A stretch of DNA of 50,861 bases from Microcaldota archaeon (lineage in GTDB: Archaea > Micrarchaeota > Micrarchaeia > Micrarchaeales > CABMGC01): assembly GCA_030040335.1 (NCBI GenBank), contig JASHTX010000036.1, positions 1 to 50,861 on the forward strand, given 5' to 3'. Shown here piece by piece: positions 33,941 to 41,394 of this stretch. Positions within the stretch are counted from its first letter, which is position 1. Each line of letters starts with the position of its first letter. The notes under the pieces are model-generated. The model was not told the origin of the DNA, did no database searches, and saw nothing but the letters and a program-made list of their open reading frames with translations. Both the position numbers and the translations under genes were made by a program.

Positions 33941-35014
33941 TTAACGTCCCCATGCCGGACTGACTGGCCAACCATCAGCTACCAACTCGCCAGGCACCCA
34001 TTTGCTTTTAGCTGCCAGGATTATCTGCTTCTGCTTTTCACCGACCACCCAACCGTAGCCGACAATTACGCCGTGCTCCTCGTCGGCGGATTGACTGTGG
34101 ACGAGTCCTGATTCGGCAAAGTTTGTGGTAACTCGGAAACGAGCGTCTGTAGAGCAGATTTCATGGACTGTGAAAGCCACAAGGCGAGGTTTGCCATTCT
34201 CCATTGGTTTTTCCATCTCATCTTTAATCACCTTTGCTGCGGCTTCGGAAACATAAAGTTTTTCATCAGAGTCAAGGCTATCTGCCCAATGGATGTTATC
34301 GACCAGATACTTGAAAGCAGGGCGCCATAATTTTCCAGTCTGCAAATCAACCTTGTAATATCCAGCCTGCAAGGGCTTGCCATATTTATCTACCGCGTTT
34401 GCTGCGCTTACAACAAATATGTTGCCCTTGTTATCTTCCAGAAACCTTGCTTCCTTGAGCAGCCTAGGAATAGTTGCTGGTTTTATCATCTCTTTTCCTG
34501 CAATCTCGCCTCCTTCTTCGAGTGAATGCGCGACATTCTCTGACTTAACAAACTGAGCCCTTTTAAGTCTAGCCAGCGTGGCATCAAGTTTTTCAAGTTC
34601 TCGGGCCGTAGGTTCTGGCACGCTGGTATTATTCAGATATACGGTCCTCCCCTGACCGATCTGATAGGGTATATCTCTGTATCTGAGCCTGAACAACTCC
34701 TTGACAGCCTCATATGTCTTTGGGTAGTTGATTCTCACTAGTATCTGGAATTGTGGAGAGCGGTTGCCGGAAAAAAGGTAAGCATAATCCACGCCCATTA
34801 GCCCTTCGAGTGTCCCCTTTACCTCTTCAAGCCTCTTTTCTGCAAGTCCGGATTTTCTAAGCGCTGTTCTCCACCCCTTTGAGGTTTTACTCTCATGAGC
34901 CCGCATCTCTCTTACGTACCAACGTGGCTCACTGCGTTCGTACTCTTGCATTGCTTTTTGTCTTGGTGTCGGTATCACATGCCCTGCGATTCCCTCTCTT
35001 TTCTCAGCTAACAC
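33941..35014 (-). CDS. Unknown 357-aa protein, possible acquired gene
   Basis: I do not recognise this family. It is a soluble, charged protein without signal peptide. Residues 1-60 are basic and helical (GWRTALRKSGLAEKRLEEV). The middle (150-185) is a helical stretch with IPRLLKEARFLEDNKGNIFVVS, and the C-terminal 100 residues look like a mixed alpha/beta domain (RLVAFTVHEICSTDARFRVTT, HGVIVGYGWVVGEKQKQII) ending in Trp-rich GWPVSPAWGR. The start is GTG at 35014 with a G-rich stretch about 10 nt upstream. The coding DNA seems more AT-rich than its neighbours and interrupts a line of housekeeping genes. An inverted repeat lies at its promoter. Confidence 0.66.
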   Translation of the reverse strand: MLAEKREGIAGHVIPTPRQKAMQEYERSEPRWYVREMRAHESKTSKGWRTALRKSGLAEKRLEEVKGTLEGLMGVDYAYLFSGNRSPQFQILVRINYPKTYEAVKELFRLRYRDIPYQIGQGRTVYLNNTSVPEPTARELEKLDATLARLKRAQFVKSENVAHSLEEGGEIAGKEMIKPATIPRLLKEARFLEDNKGNIFVVSAANAVDKYGKPLQAGYYKVDLQTGKLWRPAFKYLVDNIHWADSLDSDEKLYVSEAAAKVIKDEMEKPMENGKPRLVAFTVHEICSTDARFRVTTNFAESGLVHSQSADEEHGVIVGYGWVVGEKQKQIILAAKSKWVPGELVADGWPVSPAWGR

Positions 35015-35041
35015 TCAATAACCCCCTATCCTGTCGCCATC

Positions 35042-35069
35042 CTCAGATCTGGTTAAGATAAAATCTGAG
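35042..35069. repeat. Inverted repeat flanking a TATA-like site
   Basis: CTCAGAT (35042-35048) and ATCTGAG (35063-35069) are perfect inverted 7-mers with a 14-bp spacer that carries TTAAGATAAA. On the minus strand the spacer edge gives GATTTTATCTTAA, a box A about 45 bp before the 357-aa gene. It may be an operator for that gene. Confidence 0.45.
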
Positions 35070-35182
35070 TTTTGCTTTCGAACCGTCCTCATAGAACACT
35101 TATCCTGATCCCCCTTAATTAACATTGACTTTATAAACGAAAGTACCACTAGGGTTAGTTATTTAGGTAATGTAAATTGGCG

Positions 35183-35296
35183 CTACAGCTCGCCAACTCT
35201 CCTCTTCTGCGCTCTCTTGATTCTCTTCCTTCTCTTCTTTACCCATTTCCAGCGCATCCTTCCCTTTTTCTTCCATTTTCTGGGTATACTTCCCAA
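35183..35296 (-). CDS. rpl41e: Large-subunit ribosomal protein eL41
   Basis: A 37-residue protein, very basic, missed by ordinary gene finders. Translated on the minus strand it reads as MGSIPRKWKKKGRMRWKWV followed by KKRRKRIKRAQKRRVGEL. The core RKWKKKGRMRWKW plus the Lys/Arg-rich helix is what I remember of archaeal eL41 (Thermococcales), and its second half matches the 25-residue eukaryotic eL41. eL41 is a single helix bridging the two ribosomal subunits. The TTG start has GGTG 5 nt upstream; an internal ATG would give 24 residues. A box A (AATAATAAAATG, 35326-35337) supports separate transcription. Identification is from memory of the family, without a search. Confidence 0.88.
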   Translation of the reverse strand: MGSIPRKWKKKGRMRWKWVKKRRKRIKRAQKRRVGEL

Positions 35297-35325
35297 TGAA
35301 ACACCATGCTGTTGACAGCAAACAT

Positions 35326-35352
35326 CATTTTATTATTGCTAACGTATATTAA
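35326..35352. promoter_or_regulatory. Divergent promoters, eL41 / surface protein
   Basis: On the minus strand AATAATAAAATG (35326-35337) is the eL41 box A; on the plus strand CGTATATTAATG (35343-35354) is the box A of the surface-protein gene, about 20-25 bp before its TTG, so that mRNA is likely leaderless. In the 354 bp between the flanking long genes (35015-35368), eL41, these two promoters and the inverted repeat at 35042-35069 are all that I see. Confidence 0.5.
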
Positions 35353-35368
35353 TGAAGTGGTTGTTTAG

Positions 35369-36175
35369 TTGGATTCCGCAATAATCATTTATTTCTTCAT
35401 ACTCATGGTGATAATAGTCGCAGCCCTGCTCTTCACAGGCGCAATTGGAGGAAAGGGAAAGACAACTACATCGAATAGCACGACAACACAGGCGGCTGTT
35501 AACACGTCAAGCTCTACATCATCATCGGTCCCGACTACAGCCAATACGACTTCTACAACGGTACAGACAACAACCACCATATACTACAGCAGTTGCCTCT
35601 CGAAAAACCCAGAAGTGCCTGTTGCAAACGGGGATTTCTCTACGGGCACTTATGCAGGATGGAATGAATCGGGGCCTGGTTTTGGAGCCGGACCTTTGAA
35701 TCTGAGTGCTGAAAACAACAACACTGACAAGAACTACACTGGCTACTACGGAAGCTTGCCCTGGAACGGATACAACGGCGAATATGCCGCGTCGAGCTTC
35801 CAGACAGGCCTGGCGCTACAGGCTGGCAACCTGACCTCCATGCCATTCCAAGTAACCGAGCTATTCCTGAACTTCAAGATAGTCTCATCCCAGAGCTCCA
35901 AGCTGTACGTAGAGATACTGGAGAACAACACGCCGGAGGTGGTGACCCACTTTAACACCTACTCTGCAAACGTCACCAGTCCGCAGAGTACTTTCCTGAA
36001 TGGTACGATGCCGATAGGCACTTTACTATGCCAGAACGTGAGCATCAGGGTTGTTGCGGGTTTGACCGGCGAATCTCGGGAAGGCGTAGGCTACATAGCC
36101 ATAGGCGACTTCTACATGAGCAACAATCCGGTTTACACGAAGGGAATTGTGAGCAACCAGACAATAGCCCCTTGA
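35369..36175 (+). CDS. Cell-surface protein, membrane anchor plus Thr/Ser stalk plus one beta domain
   Basis: A 268-residue exported protein. An uncleaved N-terminal anchor (IIIYFFILMVIIVAALLF) is followed by a Thr/Ser stalk (about 28-72, poly TTTSNSTTT-like) and then a single globular domain of about 190 residues beginning with 'NGDFSTGTYAGWNESGPGF'. That beginning, plus the strand pattern FLNFKIVSSQSSKLYVEIL, resembles carbohydrate-binding beta sandwiches (CBM-like 'N-G-[DN]-F-xx-G-xxxWxxxG'). Nine or more N-x-S/T sequons are present. TTG start, likely leaderless. It is followed 10 bp later by cysS, so the two are probably co-transcribed. Confidence 0.75.
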   Translation: MDSAIIIYFFILMVIIVAALLFTGAIGGKGKTTTSNSTTTQAAVNTSSSTSSSVPTTANTTSTTVQTTTTIYYSSCLSKNPEVPVANGDFSTGTYAGWNESGPGFGAGPLNLSAENNNTDKNYTGYYGSLPWNGYNGEYAASSFQTGLALQAGNLTSMPFQVTELFLNFKIVSSQSSKLYVEILENNTPEVVTHFNTYSANVTSPQSTFLNGTMPIGTLLCQNVSIRVVAGLTGESREGVGYIAIGDFYMSNNPVYTKGIVSNQTIAP

Positions 36176-36185
36176 AAGTGAGCTA

Positions 36186-37625
36186 ATGAGCGAGAGCAAG
36201 CTAGCCGTTTACAACACACTCAGCAGGAGCGAGGAACCATTCGCTCCGATGCATGAGCGCAAGGTGAATATGTTCGTTTGCGGGAACACGGTATATGATG
36301 ACGCTCACCTTGGGCATGCAAAGACATACATAGACTTTGCAATAATCGCGAGATGGCTGAGGCATCTCGGATACGAACTCAGGTACGCGCAGAACATAAC
36401 AGACGTTGATGACAAGATAATCGCCAGGGCCAAGGAGCGCGGGATTGAGGCGAGGGAGCTTGCAGCCACATACGAGAAGAGATTCATGGAAGATATGGAG
36501 GCTCTGGGGATAAGGAAAGATGTTGATGTTTACCCGCGGTCGCACGATTACATAGAGACGATACGCGAGCAGATACAGTTGCTCCTTGACAAGGGCTACG
36601 CATACCTTCTGGAAGGCGACGTCTACTACGATGTTGCCAGGTTCAAAGATTATACAAAACTATCTCGGATGAAGCTCGATGAGTTGAAGAGACACAGAAT
36701 AGAGCCGAAGGAAGGCAAGATCAACCAGTATGATTTTTCACTCTGGAAGGCCGCAAAGGCAGGAGAACCGAGATGGGAGATAAAGGTAATGCACAAGGGG
36801 AATGAGGTAAAGCTGATTGGCAGGCCTGGCTGGCACATAGAGGATACGGCAATGACATATGCCCTCTTCGGTCCGCAATACGACGTGCATGGCGGAGCCA
36901 ATGAGCTAATCTTTCCTCATCACACGAACGAGATAGCCCAAGCAGAGGCTGCTTTCGGGAAGATTCCTTTTGTGAAGTACTGGCTGCACTCAGGGGTACT
37001 GAACATAAAGGACGTAAAGATGAGCAAAAGCCTAAGGAACTTCATAACTATAAGGGATTTCCTGAAGAACTATGATGCTGAGGTCTTCAGGCTTCTCGTC
37101 TGCTCCACGCACTACAGGAAGGATATAGATTATAGCGATGCACTCGTGAAGGAGGCGCAGAAGAGGCTGAGGTACCTGTATGCTGCCTTTGGAATCTTCT
37201 TCAATATGAGCGAGGCAGGAGAGTCGGACAATGATCGGAAGATCCTGGAGATATCGCAGACGCTTGAAAACGAGTTTGCGAAGGCGATGAACTCTGATTT
37301 CAACACGCCCCTGGCACTCTCAAAACTTGTCCAGGCGGTGAAGGCGCTGCGGGAGTTCTCCGGCTCAAATGAAAAGATTGGCAAAAAGGCAAAGGAGAAT
37401 GCTGCAAAGATTGTGCTGAACCTTGCCAACGTACTCGGCCTGCTCGAAAGCGACAGGTATAAGGAGAAGATGCCACAGGAAGTTCTGGATCTTATCAAAA
37501 AGAGGGAAGCACTAAGGGCTGAAAAGAAATTTGCAGAAGCTGACAAGATAAGAGACGAAGTAAAGAAACATGGAGTTGCCATAGAGGATACGGAATTTGG
37601 ATCAGTATGGTACAGGAACAGCTGA
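36186..37625 (+). CDS. cysS: Cysteinyl-tRNA synthetase
   Basis: Charges tRNA-Cys. Class I motifs: FVCGNTVYDDAHLGHAKTY (zinc Cys and HIGH-like HLGH) and VKMSKSLRNFIT. Zinc ligands elsewhere: GWHIEDTAM has Asp where bacterial enzymes have Cys (GWHIECSAM), and FPHHTNEIAQAEAA supplies the His and Glu. The Asp form occurs in several archaea. The length of 479 is normal, including the C-terminal helical bundle that reads the anticodon. A directly charging CysRS means that the SepRS/SepCysS route is not needed. It is convergent with the next gene, with 1 bp between stops. Confidence 0.96.
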   Translation: MSESKLAVYNTLSRSEEPFAPMHERKVNMFVCGNTVYDDAHLGHAKTYIDFAIIARWLRHLGYELRYAQNITDVDDKIIARAKERGIEARELAATYEKRFMEDMEALGIRKDVDVYPRSHDYIETIREQIQLLLDKGYAYLLEGDVYYDVARFKDYTKLSRMKLDELKRHRIEPKEGKINQYDFSLWKAAKAGEPRWEIKVMHKGNEVKLIGRPGWHIEDTAMTYALFGPQYDVHGGANELIFPHHTNEIAQAEAAFGKIPFVKYWLHSGVLNIKDVKMSKSLRNFITIRDFLKNYDAEVFRLLVCSTHYRKDIDYSDALVKEAQKRLRYLYAAFGIFFNMSEAGESDNDRKILEISQTLENEFAKAMNSDFNTPLALSKLVQAVKALREFSGSNEKIGKKAKENAAKIVLNLANVLGLLESDRYKEKMPQEVLDLIKKREALRAEKKFAEADKIRDEVKKHGVAIEDTEFGSVWYRNS

Positions 37626-37626
37626 A

Positions 37627-38088
37627 TCATTCTTGCTTAGGTTCTGCTTGAGCGGTTGCCATGCCTCCTGGTTCTGGAACTGCGCGTCCGCCTCTCTTCT
37701 TCTGCTTCTCTATCCTGGCATTCGCGAATTGAACGTCCGCGTCCTCTGCATCCTTTGAGTCGACCCAGGCCTTGATGTAGACAGCGATATTCTTGAACGG
37801 CTTCGAGTACCTGTCCGTGAACTCATATGCGTTGTTCTCGTGCTTTAGAATCCCGACAGCCACTGCGAAGTCAAGATATCTCTTCCATGTGGCAATGGGC
37901 AGTGTGTCATCGCAGTCCTTGAGCCTCAGCGCACCTTTCTTCTTTACCTCCAGAAGTGCCTTTGCAAAGCGGTAAGCGCGCGTCTCGTTCTCGAAGTATA
38001 TCTTGGCCAGCTCTTTTACGTTCGGGCTCTTCAGCTTCTCCTTGAGAGGAGCGTCCTCGAACTCCCAGTACTTGATCGCCATGTGCAT
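37627..38088 (-). CDS. Unknown 153-aa protein with winged-helix-like core
   Basis: I cannot name this protein. The sequence from ELAKIYFENETRAYRFAKALLEVKKKGALRLKDCDD onward (about 25-62, quoted in part) to ATWKRYLDFAVAVGILKHENNAYEFTD has the helix-helix-wing rhythm of a winged helix with a final 'GILKHENNAYEFT' wing. The last 35 residues are disordered-looking (Lys/Arg, Gly/Pro/Ala/Gln). No membrane segment. ATGs occur at 38088 and 38082. A box A-like GGTTAAAATTCC is at 38104-38114, giving a leaderless mRNA. It may be a DNA-binding protein. Confidence 0.65.
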   Translation of the reverse strand: MHMAIKYWEFEDAPLKEKLKSPNVKELAKIYFENETRAYRFAKALLEVKKKGALRLKDCDDTLPIATWKRYLDFAVAVGILKHENNAYEFTDRYSKPFKNIAVYIKAWVDSKDAEDADVQFANARIEKQKKRGGRAVPEPGGMATAQAEPKQE

Positions 38089-38139
38089 ATTCCATAGTTT
38101 AGGAATTTTAACCTTTGCGTTTGGTAGAAGCAGTTCGCC

Positions 38140-39441
38140 TTATTTTGGCATAAACTTCGAGAACTGTTTCCTGACGTTTCGGTCGTTCTTCATCATGTTG
38201 TAGAACTTCTTCATCTTGTTGAAGTCGCTGATCAGCTCCCTCACTTCCTTCTCTGTTGCGCCGCTTCCTTTTGCTATCCTCCTTACCCTCTCAGAGTTAT
38301 TCAGAAGGCTGGCATCGTCCCTCTCCTTAACAGTCATCGAGTCGATTATAGACTTGTACTTCTTCATCTTCGCCTCGCTCTGTTCAAATGTCTCCTTCGG
38401 CACGTTTGCCACGCCGAGCTGCCCAAGCATGTTCTTCATGGAGCCCATCTTGTTCAGCGTTTTCAGCTGGTTGTAGAACGTGTTGAAGGTAAGCTCCTCC
38501 ATCGCCGCCTCCTCCGGCTTGATGTTTGCCTCTTTTATCGCCTGCTGGACGTTTGCCACCAGGGACTCGAGGTCTGGCATCCCGAGAAGTTTACCAACGA
38601 ACTTCTTCGAGTCGTAGAGCTCTATCATGTTGAGCTTCTCTCCTGTACCTATGAATTCGATACCCACGTTTGCCGCATTGACGGCGCTTAGCGCGCCTCC
38701 TCCCTTCCCGGAGCCGTCCAGTTTCGTGACTATGACACCAGTCAGCTTTACGGCGTTGTTGAACTCTGCCGCCTGCTTGCCTGCCACCTGCCCCGTATCG
38801 GCATTTATCACCAGTGTCTTCTCATCTGGTTTGAACTCCTCTGTGATCGCCTTGAGCTCGTCTATGAGCGCCTTGTCGAGCGCATTCCTGCCGCTGGTGT
38901 CGCAGATAAGGACCTTCTTGTCCTTCAGCGAGGCAAGAGCCTGCCTCACTATCTTCCTCACGTCCTTTTCGTCCTTTATGCCGAAGAATCCGACTCCTGC
39001 CTGCTTGGCTAGCGTCTCCAGCTGCTCATATGCCGCTGGTCTCGAAACGTCGCAGGCTATCAGCGCGCTGCTAAGGCCCCTGTCCTGGTAGAACTTGGCC
39101 AGTTTGGCCGTGGTGGTCGTTTTGCCCGACCCGTAAAGGCCGAGGAGCAGGACTCGTTTAGGCTTCATCACCGGCTCGAAGCCCGAGCCCATGAGCTTTA
39201 CCAACTGCTCGTAAAGCATGTTGGTTATGTAATCTTTGGCGCTGACTCCTGGAGGCAGCTTCTCCTTTAGAGCCGCATCCTCTAGCTTTTTGGTTAACGC
39301 CAACACCAATTCCACGTTGACGTCAGCTGATATGAGTGCGCGCTGCAGCTCCTTGTTGAACTCCCTGATCGTCTTTGCGTCTATGATGGTTGCTCCGGTA
39401 AGCCTTGCAATTGCCTTCCTGAGCCCTTCTCCCAGATCCAT
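38140..39441 (-). CDS. srp54: Signal recognition particle GTPase SRP54 (Ffh)
   Basis: Binds signal peptides on the ribosome and docks to FtsY. The N domain (1-90) is followed by the G domain with G1 GLYGSGKTTTTAKLA, G2/IBD ACDVSRPAAYEQL, G3 ICDTSGRNALD, and G4/G5 VTKLDGSGKGGGALS. The last 130 residues are the Met-rich M domain (LGQLGVANVPKETF, MKKYKSIIDSMTVKERDD, SERVRRIAKGSGATEKEV), which binds 7S RNA and signal peptides. The length of 433 is normal. The SRP RNA gene is not in the window. TATA-like AGCTTAATATCC on the minus strand is about 40 bp before the ATG. Confidence 0.96.
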   Translation of the reverse strand: MDLGEGLRKAIARLTGATIIDAKTIREFNKELQRALISADVNVELVLALTKKLEDAALKEKLPPGVSAKDYITNMLYEQLVKLMGSGFEPVMKPKRVLLLGLYGSGKTTTTAKLAKFYQDRGLSSALIACDVSRPAAYEQLETLAKQAGVGFFGIKDEKDVRKIVRQALASLKDKKVLICDTSGRNALDKALIDELKAITEEFKPDEKTLVINADTGQVAGKQAAEFNNAVKLTGVIVTKLDGSGKGGGALSAVNAANVGIEFIGTGEKLNMIELYDSKKFVGKLLGMPDLESLVANVQQAIKEANIKPEEAAMEELTFNTFYNQLKTLNKMGSMKNMLGQLGVANVPKETFEQSEAKMKKYKSIIDSMTVKERDDASLLNNSERVRRIAKGSGATEKEVRELISDFNKMKKFYNMMKNDRNVRKQFSKFMPK

Positions 39442-39570
39442 AATAAGCCTGACATCAGCTATAGAAATTCAAGGATATTAAGCTATTCGTGGGTTTGCAA
39501 CCTGCAATGACAGGAGTTTGATTAGTTCCTGCGTTCAGCTGCTGGCCAGGGCGGATCCGGGAGCTCCCTC

Positions 39571-41109
39571 TCAATCGCACCCAACTGGCAGTATATGTTC
39601 GTCTGTCAAGGTGCCTGAAACGCATCCGACTGCATTATAGTTGCACGCTGGATTGGCTCCTACGCACTCCCAAGCCGGCGACTTCAATAGCCCTTGGGCG
39701 CAGAGGATGCAGCTGACTGTCTTTTGGGAAGAAACCGTAGACGTTGATGTTGTTGATGTGGAAGTGGATGTGGTGGTAGTTGTAGTACGAGAAGGGGTTG
39801 CAGTAACGGCCGCAAGCGCATTAACCACTCCATAGCCTATCACATTGTTTGGACAGGTGCCATACTTGTTTTTCAAGCAGTTGGCGCTGCTGAAGATTAT
39901 GGATTTTATCTGATTGGCGGTCAGAGATGGGTTCTTCTGAAGCATGAGCGCTATTGTTGCCGCCACCATGGGTGCCGAAACAGATGTTCCTGTAGAGTAA
40001 TCATAACCTGTGGAGCTCCATTGCAACGCGGTGGGATAGTTAGGGTAAGTGGTGTATATATTTACTCCAGGCGCCACCAGTCCGTGGACTTCAAGTGCAG
40101 TGCCGTTGCTGCTCCAAGACTGCGCATCGTTAAGGCTGTTGACCGCCCCGACTGCGATTGCATTTGATGTACACGCAGGCCAGGCGACAGGCCCTGCGGA
40201 GTCGCCCGATGCGACCACGGTCACGACGTTATTTGCATAGGCCCAATTGATGTCTTGGACGAGGATATCGTTGCTGCTGTCGCAGTTAGAACCTGTGTAG
40301 TTAAGGGTGCCCCCTATACTGAGACTTATCACGTTGGCGATATGGTTGTCAACCACGTACTCTATCCCTGCCGCGATGTCGCTTTCGTCGCAAACTATAT
40401 CGTTGGATTCGCTATCACCGTTTAGTGTGCCGCAAACCTTGCCCATCCAGACCTGAACTCCAGGAGCCACTCCTTTAGAGAAGGAGCCATTATAGGCGTT
40501 TGCGGAGATCGAATTTGAGATTTTCAGTCCGGCACTTGCGATTACGCCTGAGATAAGCGTCCCGTGGTCGACATCGTCAAGAAAACCGTTCCCGCAATCG
40601 TTAATATCACCTGTAAAACAGTAACCGTTGGTGGGGGCCACATTGCCTGTCACTGCGGCTAGCTGCGGGCTGTTGTAATCTATGCCTGTATCCAATACAG
40701 CAACAGTGACACCGTTTCCGGTATAGTGAGTCCAGACTGTATTCGCCCCTATCTGTTCATCAGACCCTAGGTCTTCGAGCTGGAGAGGCTTGTCTGGAAC
40801 CGAGTTTGGTATGTTAACACCCGAAGGGCAGATGAGTGACGTCGCAGTTCTAAGGTCATGAGTTATTGCACATCCGTCTACTTGATACTGGTCCCTGGCT
40901 GAAGTGGATGTGTTGTAAACTATAAGCCTCTGAGAACCTGGCTGAGTCGTCAGGCTTGCAACGCTTGGACTTGGCGCTGAGTAAACAGGAATCGACGTGA
41001 CGCCCTGCGTTGACGCCTGCAGCATAGACGCAAATGACAGCAGCGTCAATGCCGATACAAGGAAGAGCAAATACTTTGACTGCAAACCCACCACCATGCG
41101 ACACACCAT
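39571..41109 (-). CDS. Secreted subtilisin-like serine protease with Thr stalk and Cys-rich tail
   Basis: A 512-residue S8 protease. Signal peptide to about residue 32, an inhibitor-like propeptide (about 33-118), then the catalytic domain. Triad: Asp140 in VAVLDTGID, His182 in DHGTLISGVIA and Ser376 in GTSVSAPMVAA. The oxyanion-hole residue is Asp303 (VVASGDSAG) where most subtilases have Asn. At about 438-460 there is a Thr/Ser linker, and the last 45 residues hold six Cys (CILC, CVGANPACNYNAVGC, GCD). The tail may anchor to the wall or bind a partner. The start used is the first ATG at 41109, since a box A 20-30 bp before it implies a leaderless mRNA; ATG at 41097 is also possible. Confidence 0.92.
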   Translation of the reverse strand: MVCRMVVGLQSKYLLFLVSALTLLSFASMLQASTQGVTSIPVYSAPSPSVASLTTQPGSQRLIVYNTSTSARDQYQVDGCAITHDLRTATSLICPSGVNIPNSVPDKPLQLEDLGSDEQIGANTVWTHYTGNGVTVAVLDTGIDYNSPQLAAVTGNVAPTNGYCFTGDINDCGNGFLDDVDHGTLISGVIASAGLKISNSISANAYNGSFSKGVAPGVQVWMGKVCGTLNGDSESNDIVCDESDIAAGIEYVVDNHIANVISLSIGGTLNYTGSNCDSSNDILVQDINWAYANNVVTVVASGDSAGPVAWPACTSNAIAVGAVNSLNDAQSWSSNGTALEVHGLVAPGVNIYTTYPNYPTALQWSSTGYDYSTGTSVSAPMVAATIALMLQKNPSLTANQIKSIIFSSANCLKNKYGTCPNNVIGYGVVNALAAVTATPSRTTTTTTSTSTSTTSTSTVSSQKTVSCILCAQGLLKSPAWECVGANPACNYNAVGCVSGTLTDEHILPVGCD

Positions 41110-41128
41110 AGAAGTATTTTCGTTTCTA

Positions 41129-41139
41129 ACTATTTATAT
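41129..41139 (-). promoter_or_regulatory. TATA box for the subtilase gene
   Basis: On the minus strand CATATAAATAG is a clear box A whose centre is 25 bp before the ATG at 41109, so transcription should begin at or very near the A of the start codon. Confidence 0.6.
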
Positions 41140-41193
41140 GTATGTTTTAAATGTGACGTTTACTGCATGGACTTCCACTATTCTTCTCAGGAT

Positions 41194-41218
41194 CAGAATT
41201 TGGGCGCGTCCAATTCTG
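41194..41218. repeat. Unexplained 25-bp inverted repeat
   Basis: CAGAAT-T-TGG and CCAATTCTG flank a 6-nt GCGCGT loop; nine pairs form with one bulged T. It lies between the subtilase promoter and the tRNA-Ile promoter. It is not followed by a T run on either strand that would make it a clear terminator. Confidence 0.4.
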
Positions 41219-41233
41219 CAATAATAATAAAAG
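41219..41233 (+). promoter_or_regulatory. TATA box for tRNA-Ile
   Basis: AATAATAATAAAAGC lies 25-38 bp before the first base of the tRNA, consistent with initiation at the mature 5' end. Confidence 0.5.
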
Positions 41234-41257
41234 CCTTGATAGGCATATAGTCGCATT

Positions 41258-41351
41258 GGGCTCGTAGCTCAGCCTGGTTAGAGCGGCGGTCTTATAGCTT
41301 CTTACATTGTAGGAAAGCCGTAGGTCCTGAGTTCAAATCTCAGCGGGCCCA
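41258..41351 (+). tRNA. tRNA-Ile, anticodon UAU, with 19-nt intron
   Basis: Exon structure: acceptor GGGCTCG pairs with CGGGCCC, D stem GCTC/GAGC, anticodon stem GCGGT/GCCGT (with two wobble pairs), T stem CTGAG/CTCAG around TTCAAAT, discriminator A. The intron is 41297-41315, between positions 37 and 38. A bulge-helix-bulge can be drawn: bases C32-U33-U34-A35 pair with UAGG near the intron end, with U36-A37-G and A-A-A as the two 3-nt bulges. Spliced loop CTTATAA gives anticodon UAU, reading AUA. The body matches archaeal tRNA-Ile (GGGCxCGTAGCTCAGCCTGG). Helix in the intron's own interior is weak. Confidence 0.85.
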
Positions 41352-41394
41352 TTCTGCTATTTCTATACGCTCTTAAGCAGAACGCAGTATGACT

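Noticed and set aside
39640..41104. Plus-strand short frames opposite the subtilase
   Set aside because: They are antisense shadows with low-complexity Val/Asp/Glu sequence opposite the Thr linker.
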